A DNA stretch of 64,000 nucleotides from Akebia trifoliata (GCA_017979445.1 CM030711.1:3100001-3164000), one strand, 5' to 3'. Shown: positions 51,687 through 63,407, counted from the first letter of the stretch. Numbers and translations: made by a program. The notes: generated by a model from the sequence alone, not told the origin.

Positions 51687-52065
51687 CGACTTTACAATTA
51701 TGTTTGAGGAGGAAAATTCATGGGATATAAAGTAGAGCTCTACTCAGAAGAGAGGAGTTTTGTAAGAAAATCAACTAGCCTGTTTATTTCTCTAAAGACA
51801 AAAATGAGAATGAAATTTCTTCAATTACATGGAAAATCAAAATCCTTGAAATTTTGAAGTGCGGAATCGGTCACCATGGTAAAAAGATTCCTCAACTGGA
51901 TTACTAGAAGAGAAGAGAGAGAGATGGATTTCATTTTCCAATGATATTGGGGTGAGAAAATGAAATCCAGCCTATAGCAAATTTTTGGGTAAGGGTGGCT
52001 AATGGGAAATCAAACAATTTCCCACCCAATTTTCATGTCCAATCAAATACACCCTTATAGAGAAA

Positions 52066-52446
52066 GGGTCCCGTTCCCCACCCTAAGCTTTACCCTACAC
52101 TTTAACAAACGTGTTTTGTCCTACATGGGTTAGAAGTTTTGGAATAGGCTGATTTTTGGTGAGGATGATCTTTATGGTGAGACGATCATCCTCATCAAAA
52201 ATCAGGTCATTCCAAAACTTCTAACCCCATCAAAAATGGTTTACAAAAAATGGACGGTCCACGATTTTTCAACTTGTAAACATGGGGCTAAAAATTTCGG
52301 AATGGGCTGATTTTTGGTGAGGATGATCTTCTAATCATAGAGATCATCCTCACAAAAAATCAGCTCATTCCAAAACTTCTAACACATGTAGGACAAAACA
52401 CGTTTGTTAAAGTGTAGGGTAAAGCTTAGGGTGTCGAACATTTCCC
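52066..52446. mobile_element. Non-autonomous Mutator-type foldback element
   Basis: 381 bp with identical 9-bp flanks atagagaaa at 52057-52065 and 52447-52455, the Mutator duplication size. Outer arms start GGG and then run 'accctaagctttaccctaca' through 'caaacgtgttttgtcctaca'; the inverse lies at the right. Inside, two smaller hairpins ('gaggatgatctttatggtga/gacgatcatcctc' and 'gaggatgatcttctaatcat/agagatcatcctc') are nested. No coding sequence. Confidence 0.85.
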
Positions 52447-54015
52447 ATAGAGAAATTCTACTGTCTTACCAACTTTTTCTGACAACACCCCAACTAATAA
52501 AATTAAATATGTAAGACCATGGAGGGATAAACACACACTTTAATCTCTAGGATAAGAGAACTCTACCAAAAGAAACAAAGAAATGTAAAAGAAAAGAGAG
52601 AGGTAGATGAAATGAAAACCCTAGAAGAAGAAAACTCCATTTTCATGAAAGAAGATATATAAGAGAAGAGTGGCAAAGCACCTACCCTCCCTCCCTCTCT
52701 TAGAACCTTGGAAACATTTTTTATTGCTCAACTTTTGAAACCACTCATTGAATCCACCCATCTCTTTAAAATTTTCTCTCATAATCTGAATTTGGAGATA
52801 ATTTGGATATTGTTTTAAATTAAAACATAACTTCTCTCTCAGGCTGTCAAGCAAATTTAAAAAGAAAAAAAAGAAAAAGACATAAATAAACATCTCTCTT
52901 CCTCCACTAATTACACCAGTTGTCACTTATTAGATAAACAGCTTAACATCAAATGTTTAGAACAACAAAATTGTAGGAGGGGTTGTTTTTCTAGCCACTT
53001 GGAGGAGGGTTGACGTGGCTAATGCAAACAAACCCAATCTCTGCATTTGCCATGTGGCAATGCCCTTGTTCATGTTGCCATGTCATACCAAGTATTGAGC
53101 TTCTTCCCCTACAACTGGCAATTTAAACCATTATTAAAAAAAATGCGAAAACAAATAAACAAACAAGCCCTATGTTTGCCACCTCGACCAGCACATATAA
53201 GAAACCCCAACCTATAGTATATAGGGTGACATGAGTCTGGAAATGAAAATATTTTGATAATTGTTAAAATACATATAATTTTGCGAGATTTCTATTTTTT
53301 TGAGTTTAGGATTTTCTATAAGCCTAATCATAATTGTAAACAACTACTGAAATTGCTTGAACAAGTGACATAATGTTTTGTAATGTTGAGATTATAAATT
53401 GAGCCAAACCTTGGTAGTAATCTTTGAAGAAAGTGTTTTAATCTTTAATTGGGGTGATAAATAATTTAAGAAATAGGAGTGTAATACGTAAAAGTTGGGG
53501 TGCCAAAAGCAGCTCTCTAAAAACAGATGTGAAAACACAACGACAAATGATCAAACTACCATAAGCAATCATTTGAAATAAGAAAATGAATGTCAATAAC
53601 ATATTATTCAACAAAGAATGTTAAATGGAGATTTCGCTGGGGTTTCGTTTGAGGATTTTGTTTTTTGATGGGATGCATTATGTGAAGCGTAGTTCTTTAG
53701 GGTTTTGGCTTGTTTTCTTTTTGTTGCTTTGTATTTCTGTTTTCGGGGCCATCTTGGCCTCCTTCTTGCTCTTTGCTTTTTTTTAATCAAATATAAACTT
53801 AAAACAAAATAACATTCTTCATCGAAGATGCATGCATCGATACAAAAGAATAATAGAACGTCAAGTGGGAAACCTAACTTGTGCATATAAGCTTAAATTG
53901 AACTTGACCAAATCGTTACAAATCCAGTGATTCTACTTTTGTTGAACATTTGTGACATTATGCACTGATGCTAGATGGAGAAAGCTGAAATAGAAAAATA
54001 CCCCTTTCATGAGTG

Positions 54016-57000
54016 TCAATCCATTTGGCCGCTTAAGGTTGCATCCTCTTCTTCATCATCGAGCTCTTGTTCTACACTTTTTACCTGCAAATGTAAGGTT
54101 TCCAGAAGATGAGATAGAATAAAAAAAGGGACAAGAAGACAGTGGGTGGATTCTTCAAAATATCACATTTGAGTTCACATATATTATGTTGGATTCCTAA
54201 ACGAATCAATTTGATCAGGGTGACAACTCAACCAAGTAAAGGTACCACAAGTCTAAAGAGCTGTTTGGACACAAATATATTCCCGAGACAACAAGAGTAA
54301 GATGTGTACATAGCAGATCAAATGTTTCAGGAGCAGTGTACATGAAAAATGCCTTAAATTTTTCTTTAGATTTCCTTATTTCTCTTCGTCAGGAACTAAG
54401 ATTAATCTTTATGACATAGGTGTTTCAGATTATGATGATTGATATGTGAGTTTGTAAATCTAACACAATAGTTGTTACCTCAGGTACATAATGCATGAGC
54501 ATGTTTTCAATGCCAGATTTCAGAGTGACAGATGAGCTAGGGCAGCCACTACAGGCTCCTTGCATCTTCAGCTTTACTATTCCCGATTCTCTGAGAAAAA
54601 GCAAAAAGCAAAGACATTAAGGGTCAGATGGGATACTATTTCAAAAACCAATTCAACTATAATCTCAGACCTCAACATTCAACAAAAACATTAAGATAGA
54701 GAAGAAACCCACGGATCAAATCCTCGGTACTCGATGTCCCCACCATCATCTTGTACTGCAGGTCGAATACGAGTCTCCAGCAATTCTTTGATCATTGCAA
54801 CAGTTTCTGAATCATCCTGAACAAGCTAGGGTAAGTTACGATTCTTGCTGTGCATAACATATGAAGTTACATATTATGAGAAATAGAAGCCCTAGTTCAA
54901 TGCAACCATTTAACTAAAGTTCGAAAGAATTTTAAAAGCATACCTCATGGATAGCTGTGTCCATAGAAGATGCAACATTGGAGTCCAAAAACAGTGGCTG
55001 CCCAGAAGTATAGAAATCCATGATTGCTGCGAAAATTTCGGGTTTTAGAAAGTCCCAAGAAGCTTCTTCTGACTTGGTAACAGTTACAAAATCTGATCCA
55101 AAGAACACTCGAGTAATTCCTGTATTCACAGTATGAAATGTGGTTAGTCCAAATTTATTAACCCATTTCTCTTACCATCTCTAATGAAAAAAAGGAAGCA
55201 AAACCAAAGTTTCACTTACGAAAGCATGATATAAAAATAAAAACAAAAACATAACAGTTTTGTGCTAGTTTATAGAGACAGAAAAAGAATAAGTAAAAAT
55301 AAGGCAAGAATACCATCAATGCCATAAAGGGCTTTTGCTAATGGTGAATTCATGGCCGAACGAGCATTCGGAAAGTCTGCACTCCCAACATCCATTACCG
55401 GCTTTCCTGGGTAGAACATGAGAGAAGAAGGGTTGGGTGTTGACTGGGTTTGGATAAACATGTTCCTCCTTTGTCCTGGCCAAATTAGCATCAATTTGAG
55501 AATTGCCATTAAGTACACTTCTTTAAGTAAAATCAAAACGTTTTAACTTTATAAGACATGATTCAATTCCATGAAAAAAAATCCACATTACCTACCAATC
55601 GAAGACAAATGTCATTAATACTAAGTAGATGACTTTACAAAGGAAAAAAAAAAGAGGGGGGGGGGGGGGGGGAGACTAAATGACATCACTAGTTCTCTAA
55701 TAAAAACTACATGTTTTCCATTTTATCTCCGATTGTTGAATTAGTAAACCATGAAGAGGATGGCAGATTTGTTGAATTTTTCCTATTTCAGGTTCAGTGG
55801 TCAAACTAAAGGGAATTTTTACAAGGAAACAAGTCAAACAACAACAATACTTATGGATTGAGATAATAGCTAGATATTGTAAAATTTTGTGTGTGTGTGT
55901 GTGTGTTGAGGGGGGGGGGGGGGGGGGGGGGGGTTGAGATAAGTCATTGTTAATGATAATTGTGGAGGGCTAAAATCGTCTTATATTCGGATCGTCTATT
56001 CGCACCATCAATGCGCATCTCGGGGTGGACACGTGGCATCATATAAAGAGAATTCTATCTTATTAGGGAATATTCCATATTTAAAAGGATTATTCTCCTT
56101 TTTATGAATTGATATTTTAGATAAGGGACAAGGTGGTAAATTGTAATTAATTAGGGTTAAGACTCTAATTAGGGTTTCTCTATTTAAAGGGTGAGAGGCT
56201 ATTGTAAAGAGGAGAAAAAAAGATGAAAGGGGGAAAAAAGAGGGAAGGGAGAAAAAGAGAGAGGAGGCTATATAACTGGAGATCTATAGTGAAATGGCTC
56301 TCCGAGCCCGTGGAGTAGGCACGTTTGCCGAACCACGTAAAAAACCTTTTGTGTTCTTTCTCTTTTTCTTTATTTTTTTATATTATTATTTCTATGATTT
56401 ATTGGTGAATGATCTTGTCAAAGATTAAATCTTGAGGTCAATCACAAAAATGACCTCCACAATAATGATTTTGGGATAGGGGTCAAACCAGTAAAGAAAA
56501 TACTCAATTCCATATACTAGATGTGGCGGCCAAAGTAGACCAAAGCAGGTGAGCAGAAAAAGAATGCCTAGATAACCTTGAGACTAGAGTGGATCAGTTC
56601 GATAGTATGGTTGTGAATATGATACTACAGGATGAGTGAATCAAATTGCTTGAAGACAGTCACAAGACCCTCACAGAAGATACTATAGCCAGATTTTTAT
56701 TTTTGATTGATAAGGAAAGAAAAAACAGTAACAACAATCGGGCAAAGTCGAGATGACCCACCCAAGAAAGAAAAGAAAATAAGAAAAAGGAAAAAACAAC
56801 TACTTAGGAAACTGAAATGGTACAAATGCTATCCCACGGGACAACGGAGTCCTAAAATAAAAACCTTTGAAATTTTTGAAAATCTTGCCCCTATAACCAA
56901 ATTCAAGGCCCTCCAAGCCCAAATTGAAGACCTTACCAAGGACGGCCATCCTAATACGGGCTGTGGGAGCCATGGGTGAGGGTCAAGAGGAACAACATGG

Positions 57001-57953
57001 TTGGGTACCAGTACCCTTAAATCAATTTCATATGGAGGTGCCAGTGTTGCCAAGGAGCTAGAAAATCTCTTTGTCGGATATTACACAAGACTTTCAAGCT
57101 GTACATCCCGAGTGTTGACTCAAAGGATGCCAAGGTGGTTACACTCAGTACTTCAATGGAGACACCAAGTTGTGATGAAGTATTCAACTTTTGTACATGC
57201 CCCATTTATTAAATTACAATATTGTTGTTCAAATTAACCCAACCCAATGTAGTGTGTGATCAAATTATCAAATAGATATTCTTTTTCTTCATTTCAGGCA
57301 ATTGTTTGAAGCAGATAAAAGTTTTTCTATTTATCTCACTTTCTTTGTACGTCTCTAAATCCAACCAAAATTTCCAAGCTTTTTCACAAAGCATTTGCAA
57401 CTCCATAATCAATAAAATTTTAGAAATTGCCCAAATTTTTGTAAAGCACGAAACTTTTCATAATCAGTAACAAGTAGAAGTAAATTTACAATTACAGAAC
57501 CTTCAAAAGCAACCAAAAAAACAGAACCCACACATCAATCACTGCAGAAATCCACGATTTTGATGGAATCGAAGAACCCCAAAACAAAATTTGAACTATA
57601 TAAGAAGAAACCCACAAAGAAAAACTCTTGAAAAATGTCCAAACCAATAAAACCCAATCACATAAACAACAATAACAATCAAAATTGAGTGAACCCAGAA
57701 TCCAAAACCAAAAAAAGAAAAAGAAAAAGAAAGCAAACTAACCTCCCAAACCACTCCATATCGTTGAATTAAAGATGCACTGATTTTGCAGAGAAAAGAT
57801 GGTTCTTGTTCCTGCTGATGCTGATGTGGTTTTTGTTGTTAAAGAAGAAGAACTAAATAGACGAATCGGGTGAAGCAGAGATTTTTCTTCCCTGTAAGGT
57901 TCAAGTCTTCTTCGAGGAAGAACCCGCGTAACCAATCTTACAAACCTCCTCAT
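54016..57953 (-). CDS. NFU4: NFU4/NFU5-type mitochondrial Fe-S cluster protein
   Basis: NFU proteins carry and deliver 4Fe-4S clusters in mitochondria, for example to lipoyl synthase and respiratory complexes. Exons (minus): 57953-57743, 55475-55314, 55119-54944, 54816-54713, 54590-54479, 54084-54016, giving 277 aa in frame. The first 70 residues are Arg-rich and lack acids ([20 protein letters not shown]), fitting a mitochondrial presequence. An Nfu N-terminal domain follows ([20 protein letters not shown] ... [20 protein letters not shown]), then the NifU C-terminal domain with [17 protein letters not shown] and the cluster-ligating pair Cys231-Ser-Gly-Cys234 ([12 protein letters not shown]). 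The tail is acidic (DDEEED). Start is the only ATG at the front of the frame. Arabidopsis has two near-identical genes, NFU4 and NFU5; which is orthologous cannot be settled here. Confidence 0.94.
55656..55672. repeat. G17 homopolymer in NFU4 intron 1
   Basis: Seventeen consecutive G on the plus strand following an A-rich tract. It is transcribed as C in NFU4 pre-mRNA. Confidence 0.9.
55889..55933. repeat. (GT)n followed by G24 in NFU4 intron 1
   Basis: A GT dinucleotide run ends in 'ttga' and is followed by about 24 G at 55910-55933. True length may differ because such runs are error-prone in sequencing. Confidence 0.85.
55961..56461 (+). mobile_element. 501-bp solo LTR in NFU4 intron 1
   Basis: Starts TGTGGAGGGC and ends GACCTCCACA (inverted TGTGGAGG/CCTCCACA), flanked by identical ataat (55956-55960 and 56462-56466). 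Within it, 'ctatttaaagggtgaga' is TATA-like and 'ccttttgtgttctttctctt' resembles R/U5 of copia-type LTRs. No internal domain follows, so it is a solo LTR left by LTR-LTR recombination. Confidence 0.88.
56480..57240 (+). mobile_element. Degenerate retroelement-like sequence in NFU4 intron 1
   Basis: The part near 56560-56690 reads, with stops, as [16 protein letters not shown] and [14 protein letters not shown], similar in flavour to gag coiled-coil regions. At 56700 a 'ttttgattgataaggaaag' motif resembles the L1-type ends. The assignment is tentative; nothing is intact. Confidence 0.35.
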
Positions 57954-58312
57954 CAACGTTTTTTTTTTTTTCCTTCTAAATGTTTTTGCGAATTACAGAA
58001 ACGAACGGAGAGATCTCTCTTTCTCTGCAATTCCTAAAGCGATTAAGCGACTGGAAAACTACAGAACACGAAGATGGTCGATATGGAATATGGATTGACC
58101 CAAATAAAGTTGGATCCATAATCGTGTCAAGGGCAACCCAACTAACCGATCAAACGAGTCGTGTTCGGATTGGTGAGATCAACCCATTTAATCCGTTTTA
58201 TTAGGGTCGGGCTATTTGCATTTGCACCCACCTAAAACCTATTTTGGCTGAGATTTATAGAAGGAAGTGGGTGCACTGAGTAAATATTTTGAGTGTATAT
58301 AGATTGGCCTTT

Positions 58313-58866
58313 TGTTAACCTGTGTCCTTAGGGCACACGTTAAAGTCCATTGAATACACCATGAAAATTTAATTCTGCTAAAAATGCCCTCAAAAACTAA
58401 ATTTATCAAAAAAAAAAAAAAACTTTTGAATGGTTATTGAGGCACCATCCAAAACAATATCCCCTTCCTACAACAACATACGGTGTCTACATGGTATTTT
58501 ATTATTGGAGTTCAAACACATCATGCTCCGTGCAAGACTTGATTAAGGGCCATAGGTATTTTGAACTCCATACCTTTATTATAGGAAGAACAATGCTGAA
58601 GTGACCTCAAGATTTGACCTCACATTGCACACGTTGACGTGAAAGTGTATGGGAATCATAGATGCTTTTTCCTCAAGATACAAGTGAAAAAGCATCTATG
58701 GTTCTTATCTACTTTCACGTCAAGATGTGCAATATGAAGTCCAATCTTGAGTTCACTCCAGCATGACTCTTGTAGGAATTGGACACCGTTTTGGATCCTA
58801 ACTCATGCTCACTTACAAGGTGTTTTTAATGCAGTTTAATGTGTGCCCTTAGGACACATCTTAACA
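58313..58866. mobile_element. TGTTAAC-ended MITE, interrupted
   Basis: Left end TGTTAACCTGTGTCCTTAGG, right end 'gtgcccttaggacacatctt/aaca'. It is a relative of the 149-bp element at 46381, enlarged by inserted sequence including the hairpin at 58593-58764. Confidence 0.6.
58593..58764. mobile_element. Hairpin element nested in the TGTTAAC element
   Basis: Arms 'atgctgaagtgacctcaaga' and 'tcttgagttcactccagcat'; further inner arms 'cacgttgacgtgaaagt' and 'actttcacgtcaagatgtg'. The core is 'tcatagatgctttttcctca' with 'gaaaaagcatctatggttc'. 172 bp. Confidence 0.75.
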
Positions 58867-59703
58867 AAACCCTTAATTAATTTGTTTTAGAACTTTATTT
58901 TTGTTGTAGAATTTGATTTATGTTTCATGACACTTAATTTATTAGTTGAAGGTAGGTTGGTTGGCATGGTTTATAATCATGTTAAACGTGTCTGAGTTCA
59001 TGTATTGGAATGAAACCATGGTCGTTTCTAGGTTGTAATTGTGTCTTGTTCATGGGTTATGTATGCCAACATGAATAGGACACAATTCAACATGTTTATT
59101 AAATGGGTTACACCGGTCATGTGGTGTTACCTGCTTAATAAACGGGTTGGATTCAAGTCTAAAGACTTGGAACACAATTATTGAGCAGCTCGGGTTTGGA
59201 GAAGAGTTGTTGTGTCGTGATCACTCTCTCAATCACATTTGGATAGTAAAAAAGTCCAACTCAAAGGGCGTCTTCGGAGAAGAGAAAAACATGGATACAT
59301 GTCGTCCTTCAAAAATAGCACAATTATCGCCACCCTAAAAGTCATAAGGTAAGAGAATATAAACTCTTTCATTAACAAAAGATGTGTCTCGGGACACTAG
59401 AATGGAGGACCAAGTTAAGTTTATCGGACCCAAAGATTCGAGGTTGGCTAAACGAATCATATTCCTCCATTCCACTCAGTCAAAAACTCGACAACATATG
59501 CATCCACACACACACACACTCACACACAAAACAAAACTCTTGGTCCAAGTTTCCCCCTCTATCAAACCATAAAACCACTAGGAAGCGCTCTACATAAGGA
59601 AAAGTCAGTAATTACGAGTGCAACATATGGGTTTGAAGAGCTTTAAGTACAACATACTAAGTACAAACCATAGGGATTATTATTTGATTCCCTAACGTTT
59701 AAT

Positions 59704-61612
59704 TTAAAGTTCTTCATGATGAGGTAGATATTGTTCTTGACCTTGAACACTGCATGCTGAAGACGCGCTTAAGGTTTTAAGCCACACACTGTCACGCACT
59801 GTTGAATCGGAATCATCGTTGCGGTGCCAAGACCAGTGGGCGTGAGTTTGGTTTTGTATCCTCAATCGACCATGTCCAAAACTTGCTTCCCGGAACAATG
59901 AGAGTGGTGAAGTAGGGGTCTTAAACCTTCAACCATATGAGACCACGAAACAATGTTAATTAACATTTAATGGTTTTGTCACAAGGGTTCATTAGTTAGG
60001 GGCTTTGATTTTGGACCTTGAACATGGTTTATTAGTTAAGGCTGAAACTGGGTCGGGCCATAAATGGACAACTTCAATTGGGCCTAAAAGTCCAAGCCCC
60101 AAGATGAACGGTGTAATGGCCAGGCCAGATCAAAGACAATTGCAAACAACTATCTCCAGGCTTGGTCTAGCCTGCAAGTATTCAAGCTAATTCACAGGTT
60201 GGGTTGGACCCTATCGAGTGGGGCCGCCTGAATGGCCTACCTCTTAAGCCCAAGCACTGCCCTAATTAATTGGGCTTGGAGGGCCTGTCTACTAACACAA
60301 ACCCAATCTGGGTAGTGTTACTATGCCGATTTAGTTATTGGGCCAGGCTAGGTCAAATTCAAGTTTAGAGGTGGGCTCAGACTTGGAGCTAGGTCATAGA
60401 CAGCAGGCGAGTTAGCTTCGGGTCATTTAATACCCATCCCGGCCCATTGGCAGCTTTTTCTTTGAGCTTTGAAGCACAATTTAGTCAACAGCCTTACTAA
60501 TCGTTTTTTCTCAAAATATAAAATTTAAAACTTCAATTTATATATATATTATAAATATTAATGATTTAATATATGATTAATTACTTGACTGAGTCAACTC
60601 AGTGCGTCTCTAATTGATTTGACTTGGATACCTAGTCGAGTTTTAAAACATAACTTTAAGGTTATTTTTGATAACACTTCTGATGTTTAAAGTTTGGAAA
60701 TTAGAAATCAAACTTCATAAATTTCTTCCGCCCCCCCCCCCCCCCCCCTCTTCTTTCATTAGTTTAAAATTTTTAAATTTCGATTCTAAAATCTAAAATC
60801 TGAAACGAAACAAACGAAAATAAAACTTCAGAAATGTTTCCAAACAAACTAAGTTTGAAGTACTTACGCCATGGCAAGCCCTTCTCTATTTCCTCCGTCT
60901 CCTATTGTCACGTGTATTGGGCCGCATGTGTCAGCCTCCTTGTTGTACACCCTAGTCTGCACACGGAAAAGCCCTTGTTAGTACACCATATAAATGACAT
61001 AAAATGACGAAAGTACCCATGAGAAACAGAAAAAATGACTTACAAAGCGTTCGTAAGCATGAACATGTCCGGCAAAAACCACATCAACGCGTGCCTTATA
61101 CAACAAGTCCTCCATTGCTTTTCTCATACTCTCTCCTTCCCCTTGATGGGCAGTATTGGTATTGTACCATGGCGCATGAATCAGCGCGAGTAGCCATGGC
61201 GTCTTATTTCTATCAATCTTAGCTAAGTCAGCTTCAAGCCATTTGTACTGAGCCGAGCCAACATCATAATCAGCATAAGATCCTAACATGATGATGTGGA
61301 CACCAGCAACATCGAACGAGTAATAAAGATTGGAGTGGGACCCACTCTCATCAAACGGCATTGGCCACCTCGAGTTGTAAGCTACGAATGGGTGAGAGTG
61401 GATGATGGGGAAGCCTTCGACTTCATGGTTGCCTTGAGTCACCATCCATGGTCGGCGGCTCGCATATGGCTCGACTAACCGTCCAAACGTGTCCCATAGA
61501 GGTTGATGGCTATCCGCATAGGATAGGTCACCAGGTAGCAAAAGTACATCGTAGTTGGTTTTGTTAATGTGCAGCAGTGTTGATGCCGTCCACTCGGTCT
61601 GCCCTAGATCAC
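59704..61612 (-). CDS. Purple acid phosphatase, C-terminal part (5' exons outside window)
   Basis: Plant purple acid phosphatases are secreted binuclear-metal phosphomonoesterases induced by phosphate shortage. Visible exons (minus): 61612-61044, 60956-60868 and 59926-59704; frames join and end at a TAA. Metal-site motifs are all present: GDLGQT, GDLSYAD, GNHE, LIHAPWY and GHVHAYER. The ending FREASFGHGRLRI..THAHWSWHRNDD is the family signature for the PAP18/PAP22-type low-molecular group. At 61612 the exon opens with 'ttacag|GTGATCTAGG', needing one base from an upstream exon, so the N-terminal fibronectin-like domain and signal peptide must lie beyond 64000; nothing like them occurs in 61613-64000. 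A frame running on upstream of 61612 is intron sequence. The visible part appears intact. Confidence 0.93.
60731..60748. repeat. C18 homopolymer in phosphatase intron
   Basis: Eighteen C on the plus strand, hence G in the pre-mRNA of the minus-strand phosphatase gene. It lies 120 bp from the 60868 donor. Confidence 0.9.
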
Positions 61613-62174
61613 CTGTAATAAAGATTACATCTGAGTCACACAAAGTATTGGTCCTACTTGGGATGAGATCTAACGGTTAAGATTTTTCCTTGAGGTCATA
61701 GATATGGACTTTAATCAATGGTGGGTAGGGCATACCTAGATTCAATTGGATCAGACGTGGAATCGATCCTAGAAGAGTCGGATAGGATCCTTAACAAATT
61801 GGGTTTTATCTAGGGGTGTTCAAAAAATCCTGAACTAGAAAATCCGACTAGATCAAATCAATTTTTTTACTCGAAAACTCGATCAGAACTGATAACTTAC
61901 CTGAATCGACACCAAACCAATGAGCATTGATTTGGTCTTGGGTTACAGTGCCTAAAATCGAATCCAACCGAACCAAACCAAAATCTGACTAATAATTATT
62001 CGATAACCCAAAATCGTGAACCTAGTCTTGACCAAGATTTTATAAGTCCAACCGTCTTGATATATTTTTAAAACTTTATAAATATAAAGTGCTTTCAAAC
62101 TGAATTTTCATATATATAATTTTGGGATTTTGTAATCGTTTATTCAGTGTTTTTATTTTTTATTTTTTATAGTC

Positions 62175-62396
62175 ATGATAATTTGATTATCCCATGTGGC
62201 ACACTCATTCAACTCTCCTGATGTGACAAGTTTGAGAACTATGAATCTATATGTCTAGAGATACATAATTCCATCAGGATACACATTTTTATGAGAAAGT
62301 GCAGTTTTGTATCCCAAAACATATATATCCTTTCTTGAATTTGTCACGTTAGGAGAGGAGTCGATTGAGTGTGCCACGTGGGATAGTTAGATTATC
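62175..62396. mobile_element. Hairpin element, shared-core family
   Basis: Arms 'atgataatttgattatccca' and 'gtgggatagttagattatc', continued by 'tgtggcacactcattc' and 'gattgagtgtgccac'. Closely related in its arms to the copy at 43804-44014. Confidence 0.7.
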
Positions 62397-62769
62397 TTTT
62401 GGGAGTAATGATATTCGAATTAGAAAGTCTTCACTGGATTAATACTCGGTTAACAAGATATGAACACGGAATCATATATATATTTTCTTGGGATACATAA
62501 TTTCACATCTTTTATGAGAATTTGCAGTTATGTATCTCGAGGAAACATATCAATGATCAATATATTTAACATTATAATTTGGTTGAACCGAAAATGTGAA
62601 ATGTGGAACAGGTGAATACCAAAAATACCCTCGCAACAATCTCTCATAAAAAGAGTTCAAATATCATAGCCGTCGCAAGAAAGTTTTCACTTTTGTAACA
62701 AGAAAAGTAGGCGTGGAAATTACGCCATAAATGATGCTGAAGTGAGCTAAAGATAGATTCGTTGAAAAG

Positions 62770-63389
62770 CGTCTCTTACTAAGGAACTTATAACTATAAT
62801 CATGATATTTAGTTCAATTTGGGATCTTGTCGATTTTGGGTTCGATTCTAATATACATGAAATCAAGTAATCAAAAATCACTGGTATCCATCGATTTTGA
62901 TTCTCTAAAATCGAATGAGAAAAAAAGTATTTCAAATCATTATAATAAAAAAATCCTTTAAAAAAGTTAGCATATTATCAATAGAATTTAAAAAAAAAAA
63001 AAAAAGTTATAATTTGTCATATTAAAGATACAAATTAATGATTTTTTCAAAAATAAAATTTTATCTTTGTTAAAATTTAAAAAAAAAAAATAGAAGAATA
63101 ACTCATTTTAAGATCCAATCGAGACAATTTATATGAAAAATTGAAGAATTTTATATAAGATGCAATCATCTTGAAATAAAAAATACCTTAAATCATCTAT
63201 AGTATAAAAAGATATGACAAAATAAATTGATTTCGGGTTGGATAGAACCTAACGATTCTGGTTCTTATAGGTTTGATTCCATTTTAGACTCAGTTCTAAT
63301 TGGTTCCAATAAAAATGAATCCAGAATCAGGGTTTTTGGTTCCAGATCTGATTTCGTTTCAGTTAAATGGGTACCCATTGACACACCTA
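62770..63389 (-). mobile_element. hAT-type element related to 29534-30096, inverted
   Basis: The right end 'gggtacccattgacacacct/a' matches the inverted left end of the 29534 element, and the AT-rich interior ('taccttaaatcatctatagt', 'ttataatttgtcatattaaa') is its reverse complement with scattered changes. The left terminus is lost or unrecognisable. Confidence 0.6.
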
Positions 63390-63407
63390 GTTCCTATACA
63401 CTTTTAG

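Larger units (their letters stand above)
47984..54015. other. 6-kb stretch without a recognisable gene
   Basis: Begins with the A20/AN1 3' UTR. It contains the small inverted-repeat element at 48312, the hairpins at 49100 and 51527, the GAGCAACTCC element with tandem copies at 49488-50095, and the Mutator-type element at 52066. A minus-strand open frame near 53608-53886 shows no family features. Confidence 0.7.
57957..59703. other. Intergenic NFU4 to purple acid phosphatase
   Basis: 1.75 kb containing the NFU4 promoter side (57957 onward, with a T-rich patch at 57961-57972), the interrupted TGTTAAC element (58313-58866) and a CA microsatellite near 59505-59527. No other gene is supported. 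Confidence 0.65.

Noticed and set aside
53608..53886. Minus-strand frame of 92 codons with a basic stretch (RARRRPRWPRKQK)
   Set aside because: No promoter, no domain and no splice logic; it lies in the 3' flank of NFU4 and is probably chance.
56707..57237. Host gene inside NFU4 intron 1
   Set aside because: The open frames are short, overlap on both strands and lie in sequence resembling degenerate retroelements.
57980..58204. Small divergent gene opposite NFU4 (74 codons)
   Set aside because: No recognisable motif and no conservation cue; it overlaps the likely NFU4 promoter region.
61613..61643. Phosphatase frame starting MCDSDVIFIT
   Set aside because: These bases are the polypyrimidine tract and acceptor of an intron (…ttacag|GTGATC). 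The family requires an upstream exon before GDLG.
28318..62396. CRISPR-like array from the recurring hairpin core
   Set aside because: Copies are kilobases apart without regular spacers, and the genome is clearly eukaryotic.
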